Numbered from the stretch's first letter, positions 1 to 7,603 are shown. The stretch: 64,000 bases of DNA from an uncultured Eubacteriales bacterium (GCA_934502885.1 CAKSUT010000004.1:62001-126000); one strand, 5' to 3'. The notes: a model not told the origin generated them from the sequence alone. Numbers and translations: made by a program.

Positions 1-1
1 C

Positions 2-238
2 GCGAGAATATCCGAGGTCACAAAGCTCATCAAAGCGGAGCCGACACCGCCGGGGGTAATATTCCGCGCCGAAAGGTCTGAGGGAAAAATCGCATCGTCT
101 CTTGCGGAAACCGTGGGAGCCGAGGTTCTCGAACTGCATTCGTGCCACAACCTGACGGCTGAAGAGTACGACAGCGGTGAATCGTATTTTTCGCTCATGT
201 CCCGGAATCTCGATAACATCGAAAAAGCTCTGTCGTAA
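2..238 (+). CDS. Metal ABC transporter substrate-binding protein, C-terminal part
   Basis: Only the last 78 codons are present; the gene enters from the left edge. The readable C-terminus contains HSCHNLTAEEYDSG followed by YFSLMSRNLDNIEKAL, which matches the conserved end of cluster A-I zinc/manganese binding lipoproteins (ZnuA/TroA type). In the family this extracellular lipoprotein captures Zn2+ or Mn2+ and passes it to the membrane permease. The stop lies 14 bp before the ATPase start and overlaps its AAGGAGG ribosome binding site, so the three genes form one importer operon. Metal specificity cannot be judged because the ligand-bearing N-terminal lobe is missing. Confidence 0.85.
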   Translation, partial: ARISEVTKLIKAEPTPPGVIFRAERSEGKIASSLAETVGAEVLELHSCHNLTAEEYDSGESYFSLMSRNLDNIEKALS

Positions 239-252
239 GGAGGTAGAAGAAT

Positions 253-1038
253 ATGACTGATATTTCCGAAAAAGAAGTTATATTAAAATGCGAAGGCTTG
301 ACTGTGCAGTACAACGGCTCTGTGCCGTCCGCCGAAAACGTAACCTTTGAACTGAAAAAGGGAGACAGCCTTCTGATTGTCGGTCGAAACGGCGCGGGAA
401 AGAGTACGATTCTCAAAGGACTTCTCGGACTTGCTCCGGTAAAGTCGGGAAAGGTCGAAATTGACGACGCATACAAAAAATGTATAGGATATCTTCCGCA
501 GCAGTCGCCGCTTCAGAAAGACTTCCCGGCTTCCGTGACCGAGGTTGTGATGTCGGGATTTATCTCGAAAAAGAGTCCGCTTTCATTCTACAACTCAAAC
601 GACAAAAGGCGTTGTGCGGAGATACTGAGCTATCTCGGAATTCCCGGACTTGCAAAGAAATCTTACCGTGAGCTTTCGGGCGGAGAACGTCAGAGAGTGC
701 TTCTTGCGCGTGCGCTCTGCGCCGCCATAATGCCTGACCGCGCTGACTGCAAGTGCAGTGAGGTTTTCTGCGGAATGGGCGGAATTCTCATTCTCGACGA
801 ACCGTCGAACGGACTCGACCCCATAGCAAACCGTATGCTCTACAATACGATAAAGAAGCTCAACCGCGACAACGGAATGACCGTCATAATGGTGTCTCAC
901 CTTGTTGGAAGCGCGGCGTCCTGCGCCAATAAGGTGCTTCACATGGGAAAGACCGTCGAATTTTTTGGAACTCTCGACGATTACCGACATACAAGACTTT
1001 ACAGTACACTTACGGAAGGCGGTGAACTCCGTGATTAA
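253..1038 (+). CDS. znuC: Metal ABC transporter ATP-binding protein (ZnuC/MntB type)
   Basis: Cytoplasmic ATPase that powers uptake of zinc or manganese. The 261-residue protein has Walker A GRNGAGKST (44-52), a Q-loop in LPQQSPLQKDFP, the ABC signature LSGGERQR (141-148), Walker B ILILDEPS with the catalytic Glu 183, and the switch His in VSH. The start is set by AAGGAGG at 237-243. Oddly, about 16 residues are inserted between the signature and Walker B, carrying Cys 156, 166, 168 and 173; most ABC ATPases have only a few residues there. It is flanked by the binding protein gene and the permease gene, the latter overlapping its end. Assignment to the metal family rests on neighbours and general sequence. 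Confidence 0.92.
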   Translation: MTDISEKEVILKCEGLTVQYNGSVPSAENVTFELKKGDSLLIVGRNGAGKSTILKGLLGLAPVKSGKVEIDDAYKKCIGYLPQQSPLQKDFPASVTEVVMSGFISKKSPLSFYNSNDKRRCAEILSYLGIPGLAKKSYRELSGGERQRVLLARALCAAIMPDRADCKCSEVFCGMGGILILDEPSNGLDPIANRMLYNTIKKLNRDNGMTVIMVSHLVGSAASCANKVLHMGKTVEFFGTLDDYRHTRLYSTLTEGGELRD

Positions 1039-1852
1039 CGCACTATCCTCCTTTTTTGATATCGCTCCCGGCGTTGTAAGAGGCATCGTTGTCGGCGCGC
1101 TTGTCGCAATATGCGCCTCTCTTCTCGGTACAACTCTTGTACTCAAACGCTTTTCGATGATTGGAGACGGACTGTCGCACGTCGCGTTCGGAGCAATGGC
1201 GACTGCGGCGGCGGTCGGAGTCGCGCCTCTTTGGATAGCCGTACCTGTGGTTATAGCGGCGGCGTTTGTCCTTCTTCGCTTTTGCGGGAACGACGACGGC
1301 GCAAGAGGCGACTCTGCGGTTGCGCTTATAGCCTGCACATCGCTCGCTGTCGGCATAACCGTAATGAAGTTTGCCGGCTCTTCGGTGTCGGTCAGCAACT
1401 ATATGTTCGGAAGCATTGCCGCTGTCGGTGAAACAGAGCTGTACGTCTGCCTGCCGCTTTGCATTGTCATAATTGCGGCGTTTGTGCTTCTCTACAACAA
1501 CATTTTCACAGTTACCTTCGACGAAGCCTTCGCAAAGACCTCCGGCGTCAATGTTTCGCTGTATAACAGCGCAATAGCGCTCCTCACGGCTCTTACTATA
1601 GTTGTCGGCATGAAAATCATGGGTACTCTTCTCATATCCGGACTCATCATTTTTCCGTCGCTCACTGCAATGAAACTTTTCGGAAGCTTTAAAAGAGTGG
1701 TAATCGCCTCGGGCGTGATATCGCTTCTGTGCTTCGCCGCAGGACTTTCAATGTCGATAGCTTTCGACACTCCGATAGGCGCGAGTGTTATAATCGCAAA
1801 CGCTGTTTTGTTTACGATGTGTTCATTATTGAGGCTCTTTCTTAAAAAATAA
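1031..1852 (+). CDS. znuB: Metal ABC transporter permease (ZnuB/MntC type)
   Basis: Integral membrane permease of the zinc/manganese importer, 273 residues from the GTG at 1031, which overlaps the ATPase stop by 8 bp. The frame stays open upstream to 902, but that part lies inside the ATPase gene and is not permease-like; GTG 1031 sits 11 bp after GGAAGG. Recognisable ABC-3 family segments are VALVAICASLLGTTLVLKRF, MIGDGLSHVAFG near the N-terminus, and MKIMGTLLISGLIIFPSLTA near residue 200. Around eight hydrophobic segments are visible. Zinc versus manganese cannot be decided from this gene. Confidence 0.92.
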   Translation: MINALSSFFDIAPGVVRGIVVGALVAICASLLGTTLVLKRFSMIGDGLSHVAFGAMATAAAVGVAPLWIAVPVVIAAAFVLLRFCGNDDGARGDSAVALIACTSLAVGITVMKFAGSSVSVSNYMFGSIAAVGETELYVCLPLCIVIIAAFVLLYNNIFTVTFDEAFAKTSGVNVSLYNSAIALLTALTIVVGMKIMGTLLISGLIIFPSLTAMKLFGSFKRVVIASGVISLLCFAAGLSMSIAFDTPIGASVIIANAVLFTMCSLLRLFLKK

Positions 1853-1896
1853 CTGTATTTTTACCTCGAAAAACGACTTTTTTTCACTCAAACCCC

Positions 1897-1925
1897 TTGA
1901 CAAACGCATAAGTTGAGTGTATAAT
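1897..1925 (+). promoter_or_regulatory. Sigma-A promoter for DUF177-rpmF
   Basis: Consensus -35 TTGACA at 1897-1902 and -10 TATAAT at 1920-1925 with a 17 bp spacer. Transcription would start near 1932, about 50 bp before the DUF177 gene. Such a perfect promoter fits a ribosome-related operon. Confidence 0.85.
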
Positions 1926-1983
1926 ATCACTGTTGCGTGAGACGATGCTCACGGAAACGGACACAACGCAAAGGAGAACCGAT

Positions 1984-2526
1984 ATGGCGGAGAATACGGC
2001 AAAGTTTACAATCGATGTCACACCGGTGTACTGCGGTGAGAAGAAGAGCATAGAGTTTTCTTATGAGCTTCCGCCCGAAAGCGTTGAGGTCGGAAACGAT
2101 ATAACTTTCCTCACACCCGTGACCGCTCACGGAAGCGTTACCGAAACGGTATCCGGAAACGGCGGCAGTGAAGGGTATGTTGAGCTTACACTCACGGTGT
2201 CCGCGAAGATAGGGACACATTGCGCGAGATGCCTCGAGGATATCGAGAACGATTACGAGGTAACCGCAAAGTACGGCGTTACGCCTTTCTTGCAGAACGC
2301 TGAGGAAAACGAAACCTGCATAATGACGGAGGAGGGACTCCTTGGTATTGCGTCGGTTGCAAGAACGCTGTTCCTTTTGAATCTTCCGTCGAGATTCCTT
2401 TGCTCCGAAGATTGCAAGGGAATATGTCAGGGATGCGGCGCGAACCTCAACAAAGAGCCGTGTACCTGCACGGAGAAAGAAGTCGATCCGAGACTTTCCG
2501 CCTTGAAGAATTACTTTAAGGGTTAA
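1984..2526 (+). CDS. DUF177 family protein (YceD-like, 23S rRNA accumulation)
   Basis: Cytoplasmic protein of 180 residues. DUF177/YceD proteins are commonly encoded just before rpmF and are linked to 23S rRNA accumulation. Two cysteine pairs are visible, CARCLEDIENDY in the middle and CKGICQGCGANLNKEPCTC near the C-terminus, the signature of the family in Firmicutes and a likely metal site. I chose ATG 1984 over an upstream in-frame ATG at 1933 because AAGGAG at 1971-1976 is 7 bp before it and 1933 would coincide with the predicted transcription start. It is followed after 44 bp by the L32 gene. Confidence 0.88.
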   Translation: MAENTAKFTIDVTPVYCGEKKSIEFSYELPPESVEVGNDITFLTPVTAHGSVTETVSGNGGSEGYVELTLTVSAKIGTHCARCLEDIENDYEVTAKYGVTPFLQNAEENETCIMTEEGLLGIASVARTLFLLNLPSRFLCSEDCKGICQGCGANLNKEPCTCTEKEVDPRLSALKNYFKG

Positions 2527-2570
2527 GTATACAGTAACCGCCGAGGCGGTAAAACAAAGGAGGTGCCACA

Positions 2571-2771
2571 ATGGCAGTACCGAAGAGAAAAGTATCCAAA
2601 GCCAGAAGAGACAAGAGACGCAGCAATGTGTGGAAGCTCTCTCTGCCGGGTATCACAAAGTGCCCTCAGTGCGGTGAGTTCATCCTCTCTCACAGAGTTT
2701 GCAAGAACTGCGGAACGTACAAGGGTAAGGATTACTCTGCAAAAGCAACTACCGAAGAAAAGAAGAACTAA
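2571..2771 (+). CDS. rpmF: Large ribosomal subunit protein bL32
   Basis: Small basic protein of 66 residues starting MAVPKRKVSKARRDKRRSN, the diagnostic beginning of L32. It has a zinc-ribbon with CPQC at 30-33 and CKNC towards the C-terminus, so it is the zinc-binding (C+) form of the protein. A strong AAAGGAGGTG precedes the ATG. It is co-transcribed with the DUF177 gene and followed by a clear terminator. The C+ form next to a zinc-type importer is compatible with zinc homeostasis but no shared regulation is visible. Confidence 0.97.
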   Translation: MAVPKRKVSKARRDKRRSNVWKLSLPGITKCPQCGEFILSHRVCKNCGTYKGKDYSAKATTEEKKN

Positions 2772-2783
2772 TCGGTTTGAGAA

Positions 2784-2837
2784 TCTTCAAAACAAAGCTG
2801 CACGGTCGCCGGTTTCGGTTTCCGTGCTTTTGTTTTG
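2784..2837 (+). terminator. Intrinsic terminator after rpmF
   Basis: Left arm 2784-2803 (TTCAAAACAAAGCTGCACGG) pairs with right arm 2820-2837 through GCACGG/CCGTGC and an A/T-rich outer helix with one small bulge. The 3' arm is T-rich (TTTTGTTTTG). It ends the DUF177-rpmF transcript before the radical SAM gene. Confidence 0.8.
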
Positions 2838-2868
2838 AAATACAAGAACATAAAACGGGAGGCATCTG

Positions 2869-4191
2869 ATGGTAAAGATTAAGGCGGTCGAAAAGGGTAC
2901 ATATGCCGACAAAGCCGGGATAAAAAGCGGCGATGTTCTTGTATCCATAAACGGAAACAGCATTACGGATGTCCTTGATTACCGTTTTTACATGATAGAT
3001 AAAAAGCTTGCCTTGGGTATCTGCCGCGACGGTGAGCAGCTCACTTTCAATCTCCGCAAGAAGGACGAGTACGACGAACTCGGACTTGAGTTCGAGACGT
3101 ACCTTATGGACGAAAAGCATTCGTGCCGCAATAAGTGCGTGTTCTGTTTTATAGACCAGAATCCCGAAGGAATGCGCGAGAGCATATACTTCAAGGACGA
3201 CGACTCCCGTCTTTCATTCTTCTTCGGAAACTACGTAACGCTCACAAATCTCAAGGACGAGGATGTTGCGAGAATTATAAAAATGCGCATTTCTCCCGTC
3301 AATATATCCGTGCATACGACAAATCCGGAGCTTCGTGTGAAAATGATGAACAACCGCTTTGCCGGTGAGTCGCTTCGATTTCTAGACGAATTTCAAAAAG
3401 GCGAGATAGAGATGAACTGTCAGATAGTGCTTTGCAGAGGACTTAACGACGGAAAAGAGCTTGAACGGAGCGTTGCCGACCTTTCGGCACGTTTTCCGTA
3501 TGTTTCGAGTATCGCCGTTGTGCCGTCGGGACTCACAAAGTACCGCGAGGGACTGTATTCGCTCGCACCGTTTACAAAAGAGGATGCCGGTGATGTAATT
3601 GATATCGTCGAACGTCTCGGAAAAGAGAATCTCGAAAAGTTCGGTCAGCGTATCGTTTACGCCTCCGACGAATGGTATCTCACCGCCGAACGGGAAATGC
3701 CGTGTTCCGAATATTATGAGGACTTCCCTCAGCTCGATAACGGCGTCGGCATGATCCGCTCAATGGGAGACGAAATAGACGACGAACTTGTTTTCGTTAA
3801 GGAAAACGGCTTTAAACTCGAGAACGAACGCCGTATTTCGGTCGTAACGGGGGAGGCGGCGTATGACTTTATAGCTGAGTCCGCAAAGAAAGTGTGCGAC
3901 GCCGTTCCGGGACTTAAGTGCAATGTCTATTGCGCAAAAAATTACTTTTTCGGCGGCACTGTAACGGTTGCGGGACTCCTCACAGGCAGCGACCTTATCA
4001 CCGCTCTCGACGGAAAAGACCTCGGCGAAGAGCTGTTTATTCCGTCTGTAATGCTGCGCCACGAGGGCGACCTTTTCCTTGATAACATGAGCCTCGATGA
4101 ACTTTCCGAAAGGCTCGGAATCCCGATAACTCCCACCGAAAGCACAGGCGAAGCGTTCGTGAAAGCTCTTGTCGGAGAGGATTATTTGTAA
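2869..4191 (+). CDS. DUF512 family PDZ-radical SAM protein
   Basis: Protein of 440 residues with an N-terminal PDZ-like domain (about 1-65, GIKSGDVLVSINGNSI) followed by a radical SAM cluster site CRNKCVFCF with Cys 86, 90 and 93 (CX3CX2C), then the family segment FKDDDSRLSFFFGNYVTLTN and a C-terminal DUF512 domain. This architecture is typical of the widely conserved Firmicute/cyanobacterial DUF512 group, whose reaction is not established. In many genomes it sits near the GTPase gene der; here it stands alone between rpmF and an orphan gene. GGGAGG precedes the ATG. Function is inferred only at the level of radical SAM chemistry. Confidence 0.88.
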   Translation: MVKIKAVEKGTYADKAGIKSGDVLVSINGNSITDVLDYRFYMIDKKLALGICRDGEQLTFNLRKKDEYDELGLEFETYLMDEKHSCRNKCVFCFIDQNPEGMRESIYFKDDDSRLSFFFGNYVTLTNLKDEDVARIIKMRISPVNISVHTTNPELRVKMMNNRFAGESLRFLDEFQKGEIEMNCQIVLCRGLNDGKELERSVADLSARFPYVSSIAVVPSGLTKYREGLYSLAPFTKEDAGDVIDIVERLGKENLEKFGQRIVYASDEWYLTAEREMPCSEYYEDFPQLDNGVGMIRSMGDEIDDELVFVKENGFKLENERRISVVTGEAAYDFIAESAKKVCDAVPGLKCNVYCAKNYFFGGTVTVAGLLTGSDLITALDGKDLGEELFIPSVMLRHEGDLFLDNMSLDELSERLGIPITPTESTGEAFVKALVGEDYL

Positions 4192-4206
4192 AATTTCTCG
4201 GCAATA

Positions 4207-4235
4207 TTGACATTTCATTTACCGTATGCTATAAT
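4207..4235 (+). promoter_or_regulatory. Extended -10 consensus promoter
   Basis: TTGACA at 4207-4212, 17 bp spacer, TATAAT at 4230-4235, with an extended TGC element at 4227-4229. It serves the single gene at 4312 with a leader of about 70 nt. Confidence 0.85.
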
Positions 4236-4311
4236 GAAAACGTGATCGGGGACGGCACCCATAAGAAAAAACGGCATCGCAAAACACATTTACAATAGGG
4301 GGAAGACACCC

Positions 4312-4968
4312 ATGCCCAAAAACATTGCTGTTGTGGATGAAAACGGAAACGAATATGAAGCGACCTACCCGAAAAGGGCAAAAGGTCTTGTTAAAAAAGG
4401 CAGGGCACGCTTCATCAATGAAAGTACAATATGCCTTGCGTGTCCGCCTGACAATATATCGGAGGACTCGACTATGCCGAAAGAAAAGAATACATACGAA
4501 GATGCAAATGCAGCTGATATAAGTGTAACTGCAAACGACATAATAATTGATGAGAATGTAAGCGCATCCGACCTTGCCGAGAGTGCGGAGTGGGAAACAA
4601 AGACGGAAACTGCGGAAGATAATATCACGGTCAGAGAAATTCTGAAGAGAATTGACGATATATCGACCGACGGTGCGTTCCTTACGAGTGCCATCAGCGA
4701 CCTTGCAAGTGTTCAAATAAGCGGAGTCGGAGACATAGGAGCGCAGGAAAAAGCCCGTGCTTTCGGAGAAATGGTGAAGGCAAGAGAGGAAACCAACCGC
4801 AGACTCATCGATTTTTACGAGAAAATATATCAGGATGTGAAACCGAAAACGAAAAAATCCGACAACGACAACAAGCTTCTTTGTAAACTGTTAACCGAAA
4901 TCGGAAATCCCGATGTGAAAAGCGAGGCACTGGAAAAGCTTACGGAGATTTTCTACCGTCTCTGTTGA
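4312..4968 (+). CDS. Orphan protein with PLMP/RRXRR-like N-terminus
   Basis: Protein of 218 residues without a known function that I can assign. Residues 4-43 read as V-D-x-N-G-N then YPKRAKGLVKKGRARFI and TICLACPP. This resembles the PLMP (RRXRR) domain at the start of IscB-type RNA-guided nucleases: a hydrophobic strand ending in D, then basic RAxxLxxKGRA and a hydrophobic strand. No RuvC, HNH or arginine-rich bridge follows; instead there is an acidic linker and, from about 100 on, an amphipathic helical region (VREILKRIDDISTDG, QEKARAFGEMVKAREETNRR) suggestive of coiled coil. Start fixed by AGGGGGAAG upstream and a consensus promoter. Monocistronic. Confidence 0.7.
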   Translation: MPKNIAVVDENGNEYEATYPKRAKGLVKKGRARFINESTICLACPPDNISEDSTMPKEKNTYEDANAADISVTANDIIIDENVSASDLAESAEWETKTETAEDNITVREILKRIDDISTDGAFLTSAISDLASVQISGVGDIGAQEKARAFGEMVKAREETNRRLIDFYEKIYQDVKPKTKKSDNDNKLLCKLLTEIGNPDVKSEALEKLTEIFYRLC

Positions 4969-4987
4969 CGTAGCATAACAAATGCCC

Positions 4988-5020
4988 TTTCCGTACCGAA
5001 TGGTGCGGCAGGGGAGTTTG
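4988..5020 (+). terminator. Possible terminator after the PLMP-like gene
   Basis: CCGTACC and GGTGCGG around a GAAT loop form a 7 bp stem with one G-U pair, extended weakly by CCCT/AGGG and followed by T-rich sequence (TTTGATTTTATA). The T-tract is interrupted, so this is only a probable terminator. Confidence 0.45.
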
Positions 5021-5059
5021 ATTTTATATAATTTTAAGAAAAATTTCCGAAATTCCCTC

Positions 5060-5088
5060 TTGACGCACCGCATTTTTCGGTGTACAAT
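5060..5088 (+). promoter_or_regulatory. Promoter for the HD-domain gene
   Basis: TTGACG at 5060-5065 and TACAAT at 5083-5088 with a 17 bp spacer, 35 bp before the start codon. Confidence 0.7.
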
Positions 5089-5122
5089 AGGGGAGTGAAT
5101 CAACCTGAAAGGTGAACCCTTA

Positions 5123-5593
5123 TTGAATATCATAAAAACCTACGGACTTGAGGTGCTCAAGTCGAAGAACTTCAGAAAAGAGAGAAAGTTTATACAGCAC
5201 GGAAACGTGTCTACATACGAACACTCCGTCAGAGTTGCGAAAATGAGCGTGCGGCTTGCGAAATTCCTGAGAATAAAGGCGGATATGCGCTCGCTCGTCA
5301 GAGGCGCACTTCTGCACGATTATTTTCTCTACGACTGGCACATCGAGAAATCCTCATCGGGACTTCACGGCTTCAGCCATGCGGCGACGGCTCTCTCGAA
5401 CGCAAAGCGTGATTTTGACGTGAATGCCGTCGAGAGCGACATTATCGCGCGCCATATGTTTCCGCTCAATATAAAGCCGCCGAAATATAAGGAAAGCTGG
5501 CTCGTATGTGCGGCGGACAAGCTCTGCGCCGCGGAGGAAACAGCGCATACTTTTTCACGTATGCTAAAAAGAATACGCGCCGTATTAGCATAA
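5123..5593 (+). CDS. HD-domain phosphohydrolase-like protein
   Basis: Protein of 156 residues from a TTG start behind GAAAGGTG. The HD metal motif is visible as YEHSVRVAK (first His), LLHDYFLYDW (His-Asp) and GFSHAATA followed by IARHMFP, in the order expected of HD-superfamily hydrolases. This compact form is common in Clostridia and its substrate is unknown. It has its own promoter and a strong terminator shared with the convergent TetR gene, so it is monocistronic. Nothing in the sequence links it to nucleotide, cyclic-di-GMP or (p)ppGpp substrates specifically. Confidence 0.8.
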   Translation: MNIIKTYGLEVLKSKNFRKERKFIQHGNVSTYEHSVRVAKMSVRLAKFLRIKADMRSLVRGALLHDYFLYDWHIEKSSSGLHGFSHAATALSNAKRDFDVNAVESDIIARHMFPLNIKPPKYKESWLVCAADKLCAAEETAHTFSRMLKRIRAVLA

Positions 5594-5608
5594 ATTTACG
5601 GCAAAAAA

Positions 5609-5634
5609 ACGGGAGAGATTTCGGTCTCTCCCGT
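5609..5634. terminator. Bidirectional terminator
   Basis: Perfect 10 bp stem ACGGGAGAGA/TCTCTCCCGT with a 6-nt loop, preceded by seven A and followed by ATATTT. It lies between convergent genes and can serve both strands; the better T-tract is on the minus strand. Confidence 0.9.
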
Positions 5635-5638
5635 ATAT

Positions 5639-6214
5639 TTATGTTCCCGAGGTTATCGCAAGCTCAATCGATTTTCTCACCATATCAAGCTGTTCTTCGG
5701 ACAATGACGCTCCGTCTTTCGGAAGAAGAGTCGCTCCGAGAATTATCGAGTACGCCACAAATACGCGGCGTGCTTTTTCTTTTTCGTCGAGTCCGAGTTT
5801 CTGCGCGTAATCGTCGATTGAGTCTTTTGTGCATTCGGACGGCATGAGCGGCGAACGGTGCGTTCCGTTTTCGTCGCAGAAGAAAATGACGGCGCGGAAT
5901 TTCGGATTTGCGTCGAGAAAACGCAGATACCCTACGCAAAGCTCTGTAAGAAGACGCAGAGAGTCGCCTTTGTATGCGCCGATAATCTCTTTTGCAAACA
6001 TTTCCCATTGCCCGTCAATGTAGTCGAGTATCGCGCGCACGAGTCCGTCGCGGCTTCCGAACTGCTTATACGGTGTCGCACACGAGAGATGACAGGCGGC
6101 GGCAACACGCCTCTGCGAAAAACCAATGATGCCGTTTTCCTTTATTTCGCTTATCCCGGCAAGTATGAGCTGTTCCCTTACACTGCTCTCCTTTGTGTTC
6201 TTTTCACTCTGCAT
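5639..6214 (-). CDS. TetR/AcrR family transcriptional regulator
   Basis: Protein of 191 residues with an N-terminal TetR-type helix-turn-helix (about residues 12-60: ILAGISEIKENGIIGFSQRR, then VAAACHLSCATPYKQFGSRD) and a helical C-terminal ligand domain with WEMFAKEIIGAYKGD. The HTH form with S-x-x-x-PYxxF is typical of TetR proteins. It is transcribed divergently from pheA and the aromatic cluster, and a duplicated tetO-like palindrome lies in the pheA leader, which makes this protein a candidate regulator of that cluster (inference). GGAGGT is 9 bp before the ATG. Inducer unknown. Confidence 0.88.
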   Translation of the reverse strand: MQSEKNTKESSVREQLILAGISEIKENGIIGFSQRRVAAACHLSCATPYKQFGSRDGLVRAILDYIDGQWEMFAKEIIGAYKGDSLRLLTELCVGYLRFLDANPKFRAVIFFCDENGTHRSPLMPSECTKDSIDDYAQKLGLDEKEKARRVFVAYSIILGATLLPKDGASLSEEQLDMVRKSIELAITSGT

Positions 6215-6243
6215 TTTAATTACCTCCGCGTATTTCTTGCTTT

Positions 6244-6272
6244 AGTATAACACATACCGAAGCGGATTTCAA
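6244..6272 (-). promoter_or_regulatory. Promoter for the TetR gene
   Basis: On the minus strand TTGAAA (6272-6267), 17 bp spacer and TATACT (6249-6244), with a TGT extended -10 element. It is divergent from the pheA promoter. Confidence 0.7.
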
Positions 6273-6364
6273 GTGATTTTTCCTTTTAACGGAGCGCCAT
6301 ATGAAAACAAATAATGGTGAAGTCGTTAAAAATAAATTAAAATCGCCTTTATTGCAAAAAGTAC

Positions 6365-6393
6365 TTGACAAAGCGCGAAAAGAGGTATATAAT
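6365..6393 (+). promoter_or_regulatory. Promoter of the aromatic amino acid cluster
   Basis: TTGACA at 6365-6370, 17 bp spacer, TATAAT at 6388-6393. Transcription should start near 6400, so the large inverted repeat at 6408-6452 would lie at the very 5' end of the mRNA. This promoter also rules out the longer pheA frame that begins at 6301. Confidence 0.88.
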
Positions 6394-6407
6394 TCAGAAC
6401 ATAAAGA

Positions 6408-6452
6408 CAGGTTATCAGTGATAACTCCACGGGCTTTATCACTGATAACCTG
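6408..6452 (+). promoter_or_regulatory. 17-bp inverted repeat with two tetO-like palindromes
   Basis: Arms 6408-6424 and 6436-6452 are perfect reverse complements (17 bp) around an 11-nt loop. Each arm contains the 13-bp odd-centred palindrome TTATCAGTGATAA (6412-6424; complement form at 6436-6448), centres 24 bp apart. The inner 11 bases TATCAGTGATA are identical to the core of the Tn10 tetO2 operator. It may be a pair of DNA operator sites just downstream of the start, or an RNA hairpin at the 5' end of the mRNA. No T-tract follows, so it is not a terminator. Confidence 0.75.
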
Positions 6453-6480
6453 CAATAGAAATTTTGCTGTGAGGTTCTAT

Positions 6481-7575
6481 ATGGCGACAGACGGAAGAGA
6501 AGAAGCGAGACTTAGGATAAATGAGATTGACGACAAAATAAGAGAGCTTTTCTGCGAACGCATGAAGGCGGCGCAGACAATAGCCGAGTACAAAAAGGAA
6601 CACGGACTCCCCATCGAGGACAAAGCGCGTGAAGCGTCGCTCATCGCACGAAATTCAGAGAAAGTCCCCGAGGGAGAAATAAGAGACTGCTACGTCAGGT
6701 TTCAGCAGAATATGATGGACGTCTCAAAGGACTATCAGAGACGCCTCATAAGCGGAACCAAGGTCGCGTACAGCGGAGTCGAGGGTGCGTTTGCGTGGAT
6801 TGCCGCGAAGCGTATTTTCCCCGACGGAACACCCGTCGCTTACTCCGATTTCTCTGCGGCATATGAAGCTGTCGTAAGTGGTGAAGCCGATGCCGCCGTG
6901 CTTCCGGTAGAGAACAGCTATGTCGGCGACGTCGGTCAGGTTCTGGATCTCATATTCTCCGGAAACCTCTATATCAACGGTATGTATGAGCTTCCCGTGA
7001 ACCAGCACCTTCTTACGCTTCCGGGTGCGGATAAAGGCGCGATAAAGAAGGTGTACAGCCACCCTCAGGCACTTTCACAGTGCGCACCGTATATCAAGGA
7101 ACACGGTTATGAGCCTTGCCAGTACTTCAACACGGCGGCTGCGGCGAAGTTTGTGAGTGAGTCGGGGAATCCGACAATCGCCGCAATAGGAAGCGACGAG
7201 ACCGCCGAGCTTTACGGTCTTCGTGTTGCCGAGAGGAACATACAGAGCGACAGAGGAAATACAACACGTTTTGCCGTGCTTTGCCGAAGCGCAAACGGAG
7301 TGCATTCAAAGAACGCTCACTGCGTACTCAATTTCACCGTGCGCAATGAAGCCGGCTCGCTTGCAAAAGCAATTGAGGTTATCGGAAACCGAGGCTACAA
7401 TATGCGTATGCTTTGCAGCAGACCCATGAAAACTCTTGCATGGCAGTATTATTTCTACGTCGAAGCGGAGGGCGATATAGACACCGGAGCCGGGGTGACA
7501 ATGCTCGAGGAACTCGGTGAATTCTGCGACGCACTCCGTGTCGTGGGACGGTTCGTGCCGGCAAAACTTGACTGA
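6481..7575 (+). CDS. pheA: Bifunctional chorismate mutase / prephenate dehydratase
   Basis: Cytoplasmic P-protein of phenylalanine synthesis: chorismate to prephenate, then to phenylpyruvate. Of its 364 residues, about 1-85 form the AroQ chorismate mutase (RLRINEIDDKIRELFCERM, AEYKKEHGLPIEDKAREA), 93-270 the dehydratase (VAYSGVEGAFA, ADAAVLPVENSYVGDV, SHPQALSQC, and the TRF triad in RGNTTRFAVL), and the rest a C-terminal ACT domain (NEAGSLAKAIEVIGNRG) that usually binds phenylalanine for feedback control. The ATG at 6481 follows GAGG; the frame runs open to 6301 but the promoter lies in between. First gene of the aro cluster. Confidence 0.95.
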   Translation: MATDGREEARLRINEIDDKIRELFCERMKAAQTIAEYKKEHGLPIEDKAREASLIARNSEKVPEGEIRDCYVRFQQNMMDVSKDYQRRLISGTKVAYSGVEGAFAWIAAKRIFPDGTPVAYSDFSAAYEAVVSGEADAAVLPVENSYVGDVGQVLDLIFSGNLYINGMYELPVNQHLLTLPGADKGAIKKVYSHPQALSQCAPYIKEHGYEPCQYFNTAAAAKFVSESGNPTIAAIGSDETAELYGLRVAERNIQSDRGNTTRFAVLCRSANGVHSKNAHCVLNFTVRNEAGSLAKAIEVIGNRGYNMRMLCSRPMKTLAWQYYFYVEAEGDIDTGAGVTMLEELGEFCDALRVVGRFVPAKLD

Positions 7576-7603
7576 ACACATATTTTACGGGAGGTAGACG
7601 GCA

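Noticed and set aside
902..1030. N-terminal extension of the metal permease
   Set aside because: Lies inside the ATPase gene and has no membrane-protein character; GTG 1031 has a ribosome site.
5506..5847. Plus-strand frame across the HD gene end and TetR gene
   Set aside because: It crosses a strong bidirectional terminator and overlaps two real genes.
6301..6480. N-terminal extension of pheA
   Set aside because: The promoter and the operator-like repeat lie inside it, so it cannot be part of the transcript.
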